Shown: positions 29,588 through 38,434 of the stretch, piece by piece | Position numbering within the stretch: position 1 is the stretch's first letter | How the letters are laid out: every line of letters begins with the position of its first letter | Assembly (NCBI GenBank): GCA_009691785.1 | Contig: SIAM01000002.1 | Location: forward strand, 1-64,000 | DNA: 64,000 nt | Origin: Phycisphaerales bacterium | GTDB taxonomy: Bacteria; Planctomycetota; Phycisphaerae; Phycisphaerales; SM1A02 | Direction: 5' to 3' | Notes under the pieces: model-generated | What the model saw: the letters and a program-made list of their open reading frames with translations, nothing else | Told to the model about the DNA's origin: nothing | Databases searched by the model: none | Made by a program: the position numbers and the translations under genes

Positions 29588-30115
29588 TCAATTGCAACTG
29601 CCCATGCCCATCACTCGGCGCCACGCGCTGATTTGTCCAAGATGCATTTGCATATGGCTGCCGCACATGAACATGACTACGGAGCCCAATGTTGGAAACA
29701 TTTCGCTCATGCGTCCGCCCATGGGATTGGCTTGCAAGAAAGTTTCATCTGAAACCCCAGGCAGAGTGGCAGCAACAAGTTTGTAGCGCTCCAGGAAATT
29801 TTTTAACACAACATCTTTGTTTGGATACTGACCAGTTTGCTCCAAGCATGGCGCGCCATTCTTAAAAAATTCATCTTGCTTGGGATCGATTGGGTTGGCC
29901 AAATCTTTGCGGCCAATCATTTCCAGAATGCGCTCGGCGTACAGACCCAAGTGCGCAATGTAAAACAGCGGATGATTCACATCTTTCATTGGACAGTGGC
30001 CAAACTTGGCGGCAGGAATATCCTTGCAGAGTTTTTCGGCGTAACTGATGCCGTAATTCAGACCTGGGGCGATCATTGATCCAATTCCTACGCTGGTTGT
30101 GGTTGCTGTTGTCAT
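29588..30115 (-). CDS. DinB-like family protein
   Basis: HPLFYIAHLGLYAERILEMIG...MFMCGSHMQMHLGQISAWRRVMGM, His-containing four-helix pattern. Confidence 0.6.
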   Translation of the reverse strand: MTTATTTSVGIGSMIAPGLNYGISYAEKLCKDIPAAKFGHCPMKDVNHPLFYIAHLGLYAERILEMIGRKDLANPIDPKQDEFFKNGAPCLEQTGQYPNKDVVLKNFLERYKLVAATLPGVSDETFLQANPMGGRMSEMFPTLGSVVMFMCGSHMQMHLGQISAWRRVMGMGSCN

Positions 30116-30169
30116 GAATGAATCCTATACCCATTCTTCAGCCCAAACAAAGTGGAGTTTTGAAATTTA

Positions 30170-31360
30170 TTAGCCGCCTATAAAGCGATCATAAATAGAG
30201 CGCGCCAAAGTTTCGTCGCTGCAACGGCCGACAATGGCGCGTCCATCGGCGAACACTGTCAATTCAACCGGTTCGCCGCCAAGCCCCGCAATATTGCGCA
30301 GTTGCCCGTGCAAGGAACCCCCGCGCCTGGCGAACTGGCCATGGTCAAGCAGTTGTTTTTCAAGCGCCGACAAATCCATGTCCAAAGCCGCGCGATCTGA
30401 TTTCTTGCGCCGCGCCGGTAGAACCTGAATAGAGCCGCGCCCGCACAAGTGCGCCACACGCGCCGACTCATTGGATGGCTGAAGAAATGAAAATTCTTTT
30501 TTGCCACAACACGCGCAATGTTCATCAATTGAAATCGCGATGGTTGCGTGGCGATGCGCGGCCAAATCCACGCTCCATAATTTTCGCTCCAGCAAATCCG
30601 CGCGTCCCGCGAGCAAAAATAATGCCTGGCTCGCGGCAAACGCGCCGACCATTCCCACCACCGGTCCCATCACTCCCGCAAGATCGCATGTTGGCAACAC
30701 GCCAGGCGCTGGCATGTCTGGATACACGCAGCGCAAACACGCGCCACGCGCCGCGAAGTGGTTGGAGTTGGATGTTGCGTTCGCTTTGCCCGCTTTAGAA
30801 ATGCGTGCGTCAACATCGGAAGCATTTGAAACGTCCATGTTAGAAAAGTTTTTATCAACAGCAACATCGCGCGGCAGCACAACCATGCAGCGTCCTTCCA
30901 TGGCAACGGCGGCCGCGTACACATAAGGAATTCCATCGCGCACGGACACATCATTCAACACAAAGCGCGTCTCTATGTTGTCAAGGCCGTCCACAATCAC
31001 ATTCACGCCGCGCGCCAAATCAGCCGCATTTTCCGCGTTCACATGCTCTACGCATGCGTGCACACGAATGGTGGAATCAATCTCCTTCACGCGCCGCGCC
31101 GCCGCCTCGGCCTTGGGGGCGCCCGCTTGCGCGTCGCGCTCGCTGAACAATTGCTGGCGCTGCAAGTTGGACCACTCCACAACATCGCGGTCCACCAATG
31201 TCAACTGTCCAACGCCCGCGCGCGCCAACCACTCAATGCTCGCGCAACCAAGCGCACCGCAACCAACCACCAACACATGCGCGCCACGAATGCGCGACTG
31301 CCCCGCTTGCCCGCACCAAGGCAAAGTAATTTGTCGTTCATGGCGCTGGCCTTGTGGCAT
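30170..31360 (-). CDS. ThiF/MoeB/HesA family adenylyltransferase
   Basis: ERQITLPWCGQAGQSRIRGAHVLVVGCGALGC...LTLVDRDVVEWSNLQRQQLF; CLRC and CACC zinc-ligand pairs. Confidence 0.9.
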   Translation of the reverse strand: MPQGQRHERQITLPWCGQAGQSRIRGAHVLVVGCGALGCASIEWLARAGVGQLTLVDRDVVEWSNLQRQQLFSERDAQAGAPKAEAAARRVKEIDSTIRVHACVEHVNAENAADLARGVNVIVDGLDNIETRFVLNDVSVRDGIPYVYAAAVAMEGRCMVVLPRDVAVDKNFSNMDVSNASDVDARISKAGKANATSNSNHFAARGACLRCVYPDMPAPGVLPTCDLAGVMGPVVGMVGAFAASQALFLLAGRADLLERKLWSVDLAAHRHATIAISIDEHCACCGKKEFSFLQPSNESARVAHLCGRGSIQVLPARRKKSDRAALDMDLSALEKQLLDHGQFARRGGSLHGQLRNIAGLGGEPVELTVFADGRAIVGRCSDETLARSIYDRFIGG

Positions 31361-31399
31361 GTTGAGAGTGTCCCACGCCGTGGCAAAAAAACAAACCCC

Positions 31400-31431
31400 A
31401 AAAAAAGCGGCGACCCCGAAGGATCGCCGCT
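31400..31431 (-). terminator. Rho-independent terminator after rpsG
   Basis: AGCGGCGA-N10-TCGCCGCT followed by T6 on the minus strand. Confidence 0.85.
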
Positions 31432-31468
31432 GTGAATTCACATTGAAAATAACCTTACCAAGCCCAAC

Positions 31469-31963
31469 TTACCAAGCAAAGTGAGCGAATGCCTTGTTGG
31501 CGTCCGCCATGCGATGCGTGTTCTCACGCGTTGCAACGGCCTTGCCTTCATTCTTGCAAGCGCTGAACAATTCGTTGGCCAATTTGATGTGCATTGGCCG
31601 ACCCTTTTCAGCGCGGGCTGCTTCAATAATCCAGCGGAAGGTCAAACTTTGCGCGCGTCGACGATTGAGTTGCATTGGCACTTGATAATTGGCGCCACCG
31701 ACGCGCTTTGAACGCACTTCGACAACTGGCTTCACGTTTTCAATTGCCTTTTGGAACACTTCAATAGCCGTTCGAGGCAACGTGTCCAACTTTTCCTTTT
31801 CAAGACGCGCTTGAATGGTGTCGAAGGCTTGATACACAACCTTTTGGGCCGTGGCTTTCTTGCCGTCATACATGATGCAATTGACAAACTTGGCGACCAA
31901 TTTGTCTTGGTAACGAGGATCTGGCTGCAGTTGCGCTTCGCTATTAGTAATTCGTCCGCCCAT
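31469..31963 (-). CDS. rpsG: 30S ribosomal protein S7
   Basis: MGGRITNSEAQLQPDPRYQDKLVAKFVNCIMYDGKKATAQKVVYQAF; NRRRAQSLTFRWIIEAAR. Confidence 0.96.
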   Translation of the reverse strand: MGGRITNSEAQLQPDPRYQDKLVAKFVNCIMYDGKKATAQKVVYQAFDTIQARLEKEKLDTLPRTAIEVFQKAIENVKPVVEVRSKRVGGANYQVPMQLNRRRAQSLTFRWIIEAARAEKGRPMHIKLANELFSACKNEGKAVATRENTHRMADANKAFAHFAW

Positions 31964-32153
31964 TGGGGGATCTCCTGTGGCTCGGCATCCCGAAATGGGA
32001 CGTCAGTTCACCAAGGCATGGGCAACGCGCCCTTAGAGTGGCTCCTTGATTACTTGCCGAAATGTGCCGAAAAGTATTTCAAATCCAAACTTCAAACCCA
32101 AACTTGAAATGCATTCGCGCCACAAAGTGCGCCAACACATTTCTAATTTCAAA

Positions 32154-32543
32154 TTACTTCTTCTTGGTCGAAGCGGCCTTCTTCTTCACGCCGTACAACG
32201 AACGACCCTTCTTGCGGCCATCAACACCAAGACAATCCAAAATGCCGCGCACAACGTGGTAGCGAACACCAGGAAGATCTCGCACACGGCCGCCGCGCAC
32301 CAAGACAATTGAATGCTCCTGCAAATTGTGGCCTTCGCCGCCGATATACGCGGTGATTTCTTTTCCGTTGCTCAAACGAATACGCGCCACCTTGCGAAGC
32401 GCGGAGTTTGGCTTCTTGGGAGTCACGGTCTTCACTTGAAGGCACACGCCGCGTCGCTGTGGGCAACGAGCAAGATCTTTCACCTTGCTTTTGGCTGGCG
32501 GATTGCGTCTGGGATTTTTGATGAGTTGATTAATCGTTGGCAT
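32154..32543 (-). CDS. rpsL: 30S ribosomal protein S12
   Basis: [11 protein letters not shown]...[62 protein letters not shown]. Confidence 0.98.
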   Translation of the reverse strand: MPTINQLIKNPRRNPPAKSKVKDLARCPQRRGVCLQVKTVTPKKPNSALRKVARIRLSNGKEITAYIGGEGHNLQEHSIVLVRGGRVRDLPGVRYHVVRGILDCLGVDGRKKGRSLYGVKKKAASTKKK

Positions 32544-32594
32544 AATTGAGTCACTTGTTGGTCGAAAGACCGAGTCGAGAAGTGTAACGCAAGT

Positions 32595-33041
32595 TCACCG
32601 ATTTCGCAGGGTCTCAATTGCCGCAACCGCCATTTCATCGCATTTTGTGTTCTCAGGGTGCTCGGCGTGGCCGCGAATCCACACCGGATTCAGCGTGTGA
32701 ATGCTTCGGATTTGGTCTAATTGCTGCCATAAATCGATGTTTTTGACGGGTTTTTTGGCGGCCGTGCGCCAACCGCGGACTTTCCAAGCGCTTAACCATT
32801 CCTTTAAACCCTTGACCACATATTCGCTGTCTGAAATCACCCGCACCTGCGACGGCTTGGAAATGGAGTCAAATCCACGAATGACGGCGGTTAATTCCAT
32901 GCGATTGTTGGTGGTTCCATGCTCCGCGCCGGACTGCAGCAATTCGTCAGAACCTCCAATTTCCCGCAAAATAAAGCCCCAGCCGCCGGGGCCGGGGTTG
33001 CCTGAACACGCGCCATCTGTGAACAAATCAAAGCTTTGCAC
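32595..33041 (-). CDS. rnhA: ribonuclease HI
   Basis: FTDGACSGNPGPGGWGFILRE, TTNNRMELTAVIRGF, SDSEYVVKGL, RGHAEHPENTKCDEMA. Confidence 0.95.
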   Translation of the reverse strand: MQSFDLFTDGACSGNPGPGGWGFILREIGGSDELLQSGAEHGTTNNRMELTAVIRGFDSISKPSQVRVISDSEYVVKGLKEWLSAWKVRGWRTAAKKPVKNIDLWQQLDQIRSIHTLNPVWIRGHAEHPENTKCDEMAVAAIETLRNR

Positions 33042-33097
33042 GCCTTCAATGTACGCTTAATTCAAATCCCCATCTGTCTATTGATATTGAATCATGC

Positions 33098-33125
33098 TTG
33101 ACAAAATGAGGGTTTCGGCTATCTT
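33098..33125 (+). promoter_or_regulatory. sigma70-type promoter upstream of rpmF-plsX-fab block
   Basis: TTGACA-N16-TATCTT about 28 bp before the rpmF start. Confidence 0.6.
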
Positions 33126-33153
33126 TACCGATCCAACGTACTGAGAAACAGAC

Positions 33154-33339
33154 ATGACACCAGCATTTAGACAATCCCCAGGTCGAACCCGACGACGACG
33201 CTCCCACAACGCGATCAAGGCGGCTCACACCGTCTTGTGCCCAAACTGTGGCGCAGCAAAACGTCCGCACAGCGCGTGCTCAAGTTGCGGCTATGTGCGA
33301 CCAGGTCTGCAACTCAAGACCGGTCAGATAGGTCAATAA
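33154..33339 (+). CDS. rpmF: 50S ribosomal protein L32
   Basis: [42 protein letters not shown]; followed by plsX. Confidence 0.93.
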   Translation: MTPAFRQSPGRTRRRRSHNAIKAAHTVLCPNCGAAKRPHSACSSCGYVRPGLQLKTGQIGQ

Positions 33340-33342
33340 TTC

Positions 33343-34368
33343 ATGCGACTTGGCGTGGATGTCATGGGCGGCGACAATGCGCCCGACGAGATCCTGAAGG
33401 GTTGCATTGCCGCGCTTCCAAAGCTTGCGGCTGACGATGAACTTGTTTTATACGGCGATCGACGCGTCATTGAAGAAACATTCAGTGAGCGCGGAATTTC
33501 CGACAAGCGCCTGACCATTGTCGCCACCACCGAAGTCATTGGCATGGAAGAGTCACCTGTTGAGGCGATTCGTTCCAAGCGCGACGCGAGCATGGTTGTG
33601 ATGGCGAAAGACGCCAGCCCAAAAAATGAAAATAAACTGCACGCCATTGTGAGCGCGGGCAACACCGGCGCCATGGTGAGCGCGGCGCAAATGCACATGC
33701 GTCGCATTCCAAATGTGGTCCGACCTGGCATTGCCGTCACCGTTCCAACTTTCGCTGGCGCCGTGGTGCTGATCGATGTTGGAGCCAATATCGAGCCAAA
33801 ACCAGTGCATTTGGCGCAGTACGGAGTGATGGGCGCCATCTACGCCAAGATTGCGTGCGGCATTGAAAATCCGCGCGTGGCCATTATGAATGTGGGCGGC
33901 GAAGAAGCCAAGGGCACCGATGACATGCGACTTGCGCGCGACATGCTGCGCGCCGCCGCCGGTTTAAATTTCACCGGCTTTGTTGAAGGTCGCGGCGTGT
34001 TTGATGGCGAAGCCGATGTGGTGATCACCGATGGCGTGGTTGGAAACGTCATGATTAAACTTGCCGAAGGACTTTCCAAAGGCATCTTCAAAGCGCTGGC
34101 GCGTGAAGTGTTGGCGATTGATCCAGAACTTGCGGCGCGCCTTGAGCCCGTTGTAAAAAGTTTGTACGCCAAACATGACTATCACGAGTTTGGTGGCGCG
34201 CCTCTTCTTGGCGTGAACGGCATCGCGCTGATTAGCCATGGCTCCAGCCAAGCGCGCACAATTATGAACGCCATCACGCGCATGAAGATGTTCGCGGCTT
34301 CAAACATCAACGCGCAAATGAGCGAGCAACTTGGTCTTATGCGTATTTCGGACGAGGTCTCTGCGTGA
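33343..34368 (+). CDS. plsX: phosphate acyltransferase PlsX
   Basis: MRLGVDVMGGDNAPDEILKGCIAAL, HAIVSAGNTGAMVSAA, GFVEGRGVFDGEADVVITDGVVGNVMIKLAEG. Confidence 0.95.
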   Translation: MRLGVDVMGGDNAPDEILKGCIAALPKLAADDELVLYGDRRVIEETFSERGISDKRLTIVATTEVIGMEESPVEAIRSKRDASMVVMAKDASPKNENKLHAIVSAGNTGAMVSAAQMHMRRIPNVVRPGIAVTVPTFAGAVVLIDVGANIEPKPVHLAQYGVMGAIYAKIACGIENPRVAIMNVGGEEAKGTDDMRLARDMLRAAAGLNFTGFVEGRGVFDGEADVVITDGVVGNVMIKLAEGLSKGIFKALAREVLAIDPELAARLEPVVKSLYAKHDYHEFGGAPLLGVNGIALISHGSSQARTIMNAITRMKMFAASNINAQMSEQLGLMRISDEVSA

Positions 34369-35369
34369 TACAGCCCTCCGGCGCATGCGGCGTCCGGATG
34401 GCGGGCACTGGGTCCGCTGTTCCGGAAAAAATTCTCACCAACGACGATTTGTCGCGCATTCTTGACACCACGGACGAGTGGATCACGCAGCGCACTGGCA
34501 TTCGTTGCCGCCGCGTGAGCGATCAATCAAAAGAAGGCACATTTACGCTGTCGCGCGACGCTTTGTGCCGTGCGCTTGATGCCGCCTCCATGAAGGCATC
34601 CGACCTGGATTTGCTGATCATTGGAACATGCACCGCGGAAATGCGCTGCCCAAGTTTGGCCTGCCGAGTGGCCGGCGATGTGGGCGCCATCAACGCCGGC
34701 GCATTTGATGTGACCGCGGCCTGCAGCGGATTTGTCTACGCGCTGAATGTCGCCGAGACAATGGTGCGCTCGGGTCGATATAAAAATGTTGGCGTGATTG
34801 GCGCCGACGCCATGAGCACCATGGTCGACTACCAAGATCGCTCGGTCAGTATTTTATTTGGCGACGCCGCGGGCGCCGCAATTCTTGTGCCCGACCCAGA
34901 CTTGAACCGCGGATGCATTTATCAAACGCTGGGCTCGGATGGCCGCGACTGGACTGGTTTGTACATTCCAAATCGCGCGCAGGAAGTTCCAGAAGCCGAC
35001 AAGGACAATCCAATTCGTCTTGGCTATTTGCGCATGGATGGCCGCGAGATTTTTAAATTTGCCGTGACCAAATTTCGCGAAGTGATCGCCGACGCGCTGG
35101 AGAAGACCGGACTGACCGCCGACGACATTAGTCAAATTGTGTGCCACCAAAGCAACGCGCGCATTATTGAGAACGCCATTGAAAAATTAAAATTGCCGCG
35201 TGAAAAAGTTTTGATCAACATTGATCAATATGGAAATTCCAGCTCTGGAAGCGTTGGCTTGTGCCTGGATCAGGTGTGGCGCGCTGGCAAAGTTCCCGCG
35301 GGAAAGCCCATGATTTTGGTGGCTTTTGGTGGCGGCGTGACTTGGGCTAGCAATGTGTGGAATGTTTAA
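34365..35369 (+). CDS. fabH: 3-oxoacyl-ACP synthase III
   Basis: GTGSAVPEKILTNDDLSRILDTTDEWITQRTGI, AFDVTAACSGFVYAL, VCHQSNARI, NIDQYGNSSSGSVGL; GTG start overlaps the plsX stop. Confidence 0.96.
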   Translation: MIQPSGACGVRMAGTGSAVPEKILTNDDLSRILDTTDEWITQRTGIRCRRVSDQSKEGTFTLSRDALCRALDAASMKASDLDLLIIGTCTAEMRCPSLACRVAGDVGAINAGAFDVTAACSGFVYALNVAETMVRSGRYKNVGVIGADAMSTMVDYQDRSVSILFGDAAGAAILVPDPDLNRGCIYQTLGSDGRDWTGLYIPNRAQEVPEADKDNPIRLGYLRMDGREIFKFAVTKFREVIADALEKTGLTADDISQIVCHQSNARIIENAIEKLKLPREKVLINIDQYGNSSSGSVGLCLDQVWRAGKVPAGKPMILVAFGGGVTWASNVWNV

Positions 35370-35448
35370 TTTTTCACGGTCCGTCGGGTGGCGTGGCTAA
35401 TGTCTTTCTTTCAATTCGCGTGGAGCATTTCCACCTAGGAGCGTTTCA

Positions 35449-36417
35449 ATGAGTCTTAATGCAATTTTCTTGGCGCCAGGTCAAGGCGCGCAAAGCGTGG
35501 GCATGGGCAAGTCGTGGCACGACGCAAGTCCGGCCGCGCGCGCCATCTTTGAAGAGGCCAATGACATTGCCCACTTTCATGGCGACGGCACGCTAAGTCA
35601 ACTTTGCTTTGAAGGTCCCGCTGAGCGGCTGAATCAAACAGATGTCAGCCAGCCCGCGCTTTTAGTGTGCGGCATTGCCTGCCACGCTGCGCTTGTGGAG
35701 CGACACGGTGAGATTGAAATTTCCGGAACGCTTGGACTTTCGCTTGGCGAGTACACGGCGCTGGCATTGGCGGGCGCGTTCACCTGGCAAGACGCGCTGC
35801 GACTTGTTCTTATTCGCGGCCGTCTTATGCAAGAAGCTGCCGTTGCAAGCCAAGGTGGAATGGTTGCTCTGATTGGCGCCGACGAGGAAAAAGCCAACGC
35901 GGTGTGCTTGGCCGCGGCGCAAGATGGAGTGCTTGTGCCCGCCAACTTCAACGCGCCGGGACAAATTGTGTTAAGCGGTCACGCTGTGGCATGCGATCGG
36001 GCCTGTGTTGAAGCCAGCAAACTTGGCCTGCGCGCCAGCAAACTGACCGTGGCGGGCGCGTTTCATAGCCCACTCATGCAACCCGCCGCACACGGCATGA
36101 CCAAGGCCTTGGCGGATGTGCATATTCACCCGCTGAAATGCCCAGTGTGGAGCAATGTCACGGGCAAGCCGCACCACATGAATGAGCCGCAAAGCGTGCG
36201 GAAATTGTTGGTGGATCAACTGGTGCAACCCGTGCGTTGGGACGCTTGCTGCGCCGATATGATTGCATGGCGCGCATCCAAGGAACTGGAAGGCATTTGC
36301 AAGGTGTATGAACTTGCGCCAGGCACCGTGCTGCGCGGATTGATGCGACGAATTCACAAAGCCACTGAGGTCACGACACATGATTCAATTGCGGAAACTC
36401 ACAATGCAAAAAGTTAA
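35449..36417 (+). CDS. fabD: malonyl-CoA ACP transacylase
   Basis: FLAPGQGAQSVGMGKSWHD, GLSLGEYTALALAGAF, VAGAFHSPLMQPA. Confidence 0.95.
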   Translation: MSLNAIFLAPGQGAQSVGMGKSWHDASPAARAIFEEANDIAHFHGDGTLSQLCFEGPAERLNQTDVSQPALLVCGIACHAALVERHGEIEISGTLGLSLGEYTALALAGAFTWQDALRLVLIRGRLMQEAAVASQGGMVALIGADEEKANAVCLAAAQDGVLVPANFNAPGQIVLSGHAVACDRACVEASKLGLRASKLTVAGAFHSPLMQPAAHGMTKALADVHIHPLKCPVWSNVTGKPHHMNEPQSVRKLLVDQLVQPVRWDACCADMIAWRASKELEGICKVYELAPGTVLRGLMRRIHKATEVTTHDSIAETHNAKS

Positions 36418-37183
36418 TTTAGTTTCAACATTGCGCGCCACGCTTTCATGCGCCTCTCTCTTGACACTGGTCATTGCGTGCGGCAAGACCGAATCCAACC
36501 AGCAACCCGAGGCCGCAGAAGCGCAGCCGGTGGCGGTGGTGGAAGAGGCGCCCAAAGAATCACTCAACGACATGATGAAGCGCCTTGGCATTGATAAGCG
36601 CGTTCGCGTTGAGGATGGCGACAAAGCCCCAAGCAATCCCATTCAAGCCGAAGTTATCGTTGTGTTTTTTGACGCCATGGTGCACGGCAACGCGGCTAAA
36701 TTAAAGCCGCTGCTCAGTCCACAAGACCAAGCCGTGTTGGCTGATATGCAAGCAAGCGGCCAATGGAAATCCGCCACAGAAAATATCAACCGCGTGAACG
36801 TGGGTTGGATCACGGGCACTGAACCAGACACGCTTTCAGTGTTGGGGTTTTTCTCAACTGGCGATACATTCGCCGCGCAACTGTGGTCACTTTCATCTGG
36901 AGCAAATGATCAGCCTTTGGTCATGACCGCTCTTGCGTCGCCCCAAAAAATTGAAGAAAAACTACAAGGAAGCAAGACTGCCGATCGCATCAAGCAATGG
37001 TTAACATTGAATAAATTAGAGCTAAGCGAAGCCAAAAAACCCGACGAAACAATTGAGGTTCCTCAACAAGATCGCTCGATCAAGGGGGACGCGCCCGGCC
37101 GTTCAGGTTCGGACGATGATCCGCCGCGCCCCTCTTCACGCCCAGGCAAGAGAGCCCCCAGCGACCCTGTTGAAAAACCATAA
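36404..37183 (+). CDS. hypothetical lipoprotein inside the fab cluster
   Basis: MQKVNLVSTLRATLSCASLLTLVIACGKTESN lipobox-like; charged/Pro-rich C-terminus; overlaps the fabD end. Confidence 0.6.
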   Translation: MQKVNLVSTLRATLSCASLLTLVIACGKTESNQQPEAAEAQPVAVVEEAPKESLNDMMKRLGIDKRVRVEDGDKAPSNPIQAEVIVVFFDAMVHGNAAKLKPLLSPQDQAVLADMQASGQWKSATENINRVNVGWITGTEPDTLSVLGFFSTGDTFAAQLWSLSSGANDQPLVMTALASPQKIEEKLQGSKTADRIKQWLTLNKLELSEAKKPDETIEVPQQDRSIKGDAPGRSGSDDDPPRPSSRPGKRAPSDPVEKP

Positions 37184-37231
37184 TAATTTTGCGCGCAAAT
37201 TAAATAATTCATGCCTGCGTTGCTTTATGTG

Positions 37232-37259
37232 TTGACATCCATATGAACTCATAAATAAT
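37232..37259 (+). promoter_or_regulatory. sigma70-type promoter upstream of fabG
   Basis: TTGACA-N16-AATAAT. Confidence 0.6.
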
Positions 37260-37310
37260 TTTATTAGCTACACTTCTGCACGAATTGAAATTTCTTCAAC
37301 AGGAGATTGC

Positions 37311-38048
37311 ATCATCGAAAAGCGAGTAGCCATTGTCACTGGCGCCAGCCGAGGAATTGGAAAAGCCATTGCGCAACGCTTGGCAAAAGATGGCCGCCAT
37401 GTTGTTGGCGTGGCGCGCACCGATGCCAACCTTGCCGGTGTGATAGCCGCCGTGCAAGCCGATGGCGGTTCCATGGAAGGCATGGCTTGTGATGTGGCCG
37501 ATGGCGTTGCGCTTGCCGCGTTGGTTGAGGCTGTTGCGGAAAAGCATGGTCGCCTAGATATTTTGGTGAACAACGCCGGCATTACCCGCGACGGATTGCT
37601 GCTGCGCATGAGCGATCAAGATTTTGACGAGGTGATTCAAGTGAATTTACGCAGCGCGTTTGTCACCTGCCGCGCCGCCGCGCGCCCCATGATGCGCGGA
37701 CGCTGGGGCCGCATTGTGAATGTCGGCAGCGTGAGCGGTTTGATGGGAAATGCGGGGCAAGTGAACTATTCCACCGCCAAAGCCGCGCTTGTTGGCATGA
37801 CCAAATCAATCGCCCGCGAGCTTGGTTCCAAAGGCTTAACCGCCAATTTGATTGCGCCAGGATTTATTGAAACCGACATGACCGCTAGTTTGCCGCCACA
37901 AGTGAAGGAGGCTGCCCTGCCAAGCATTCCGCTTCGGCGCTTTGGTCTTCCCGCGGATATCGCCGCTGCGGTGGCGTTTATCACTAGCGAAGAAGCGAGT
38001 TACATCACGGGGCAAGTCCTTGCCGTTGACGGCGGCATGTCCATGTGA
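37311..38048 (+). CDS. fabG: 3-oxoacyl-ACP reductase FabG (probable AUC start)
   Basis: IIEKRVAIVTGASRGIGKAIAQRLAKDGRHVVGVAR (frame continues upstream of the listed 37380 TTG ORF); LVNNAGITRDGLLLRM; VNYSTAKAALVGMTKS. AGGAG at 37301-37305. Confidence 0.92.
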   Translation: MIEKRVAIVTGASRGIGKAIAQRLAKDGRHVVGVARTDANLAGVIAAVQADGGSMEGMACDVADGVALAALVEAVAEKHGRLDILVNNAGITRDGLLLRMSDQDFDEVIQVNLRSAFVTCRAAARPMMRGRWGRIVNVGSVSGLMGNAGQVNYSTAKAALVGMTKSIARELGSKGLTANLIAPGFIETDMTASLPPQVKEAALPSIPLRRFGLPADIAAAVAFITSEEASYITGQVLAVDGGMSM

Positions 38049-38135
38049 TTGTGAAATATGATGTGTGCATGAATGTGTAATTTCCGTTAAGATCCCAAAC
38101 TTCAGACCTGTCCATTTTTGATTTAGGAGAAGCCC

Positions 38136-38393
38136 GTGACCGAGCAAGAGATTGAAACAAAAGTAATTGGAATCGTCGCTGAACAAATGGGTGTTGATAA
38201 AGATCAGATCACCCGCGACACCAGTTTCACCAATGACCTCAACGCCGACAGCCTTGACACGGTCGAGCTTGTTATGGAGCTTGAGGAGGAATTTGACACT
38301 CAAATTCCGGATGAGCAAGCCGAAAAGATCCACACCGTGGGTCAAGCGGTGGACTTCATCAACAAGAACTTATCCAGCGGCAAGGACAAGTGA
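38136..38393 (+). CDS. acpP: acyl carrier protein
   Basis: [45 protein letters not shown] start. Confidence 0.97.
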   Translation: MTEQEIETKVIGIVAEQMGVDKDQITRDTSFTNDLNADSLDTVELVMELEEEFDTQIPDEQAEKIHTVGQAVDFINKNLSSGKDK

Positions 38394-38434
38394 CGCGCGA
38401 GGCTTCTTTAGTCTCGATCGCGTAAAATATTCCC

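Noticed and set aside
33120-33125. rpsL streptomycin-resistance type substitution was considered for the nearby S12 gene
   Set aside because: S12 keeps the normal TPKKPNSA and [11 protein letters not shown] segments, so no resistance signature is visible.
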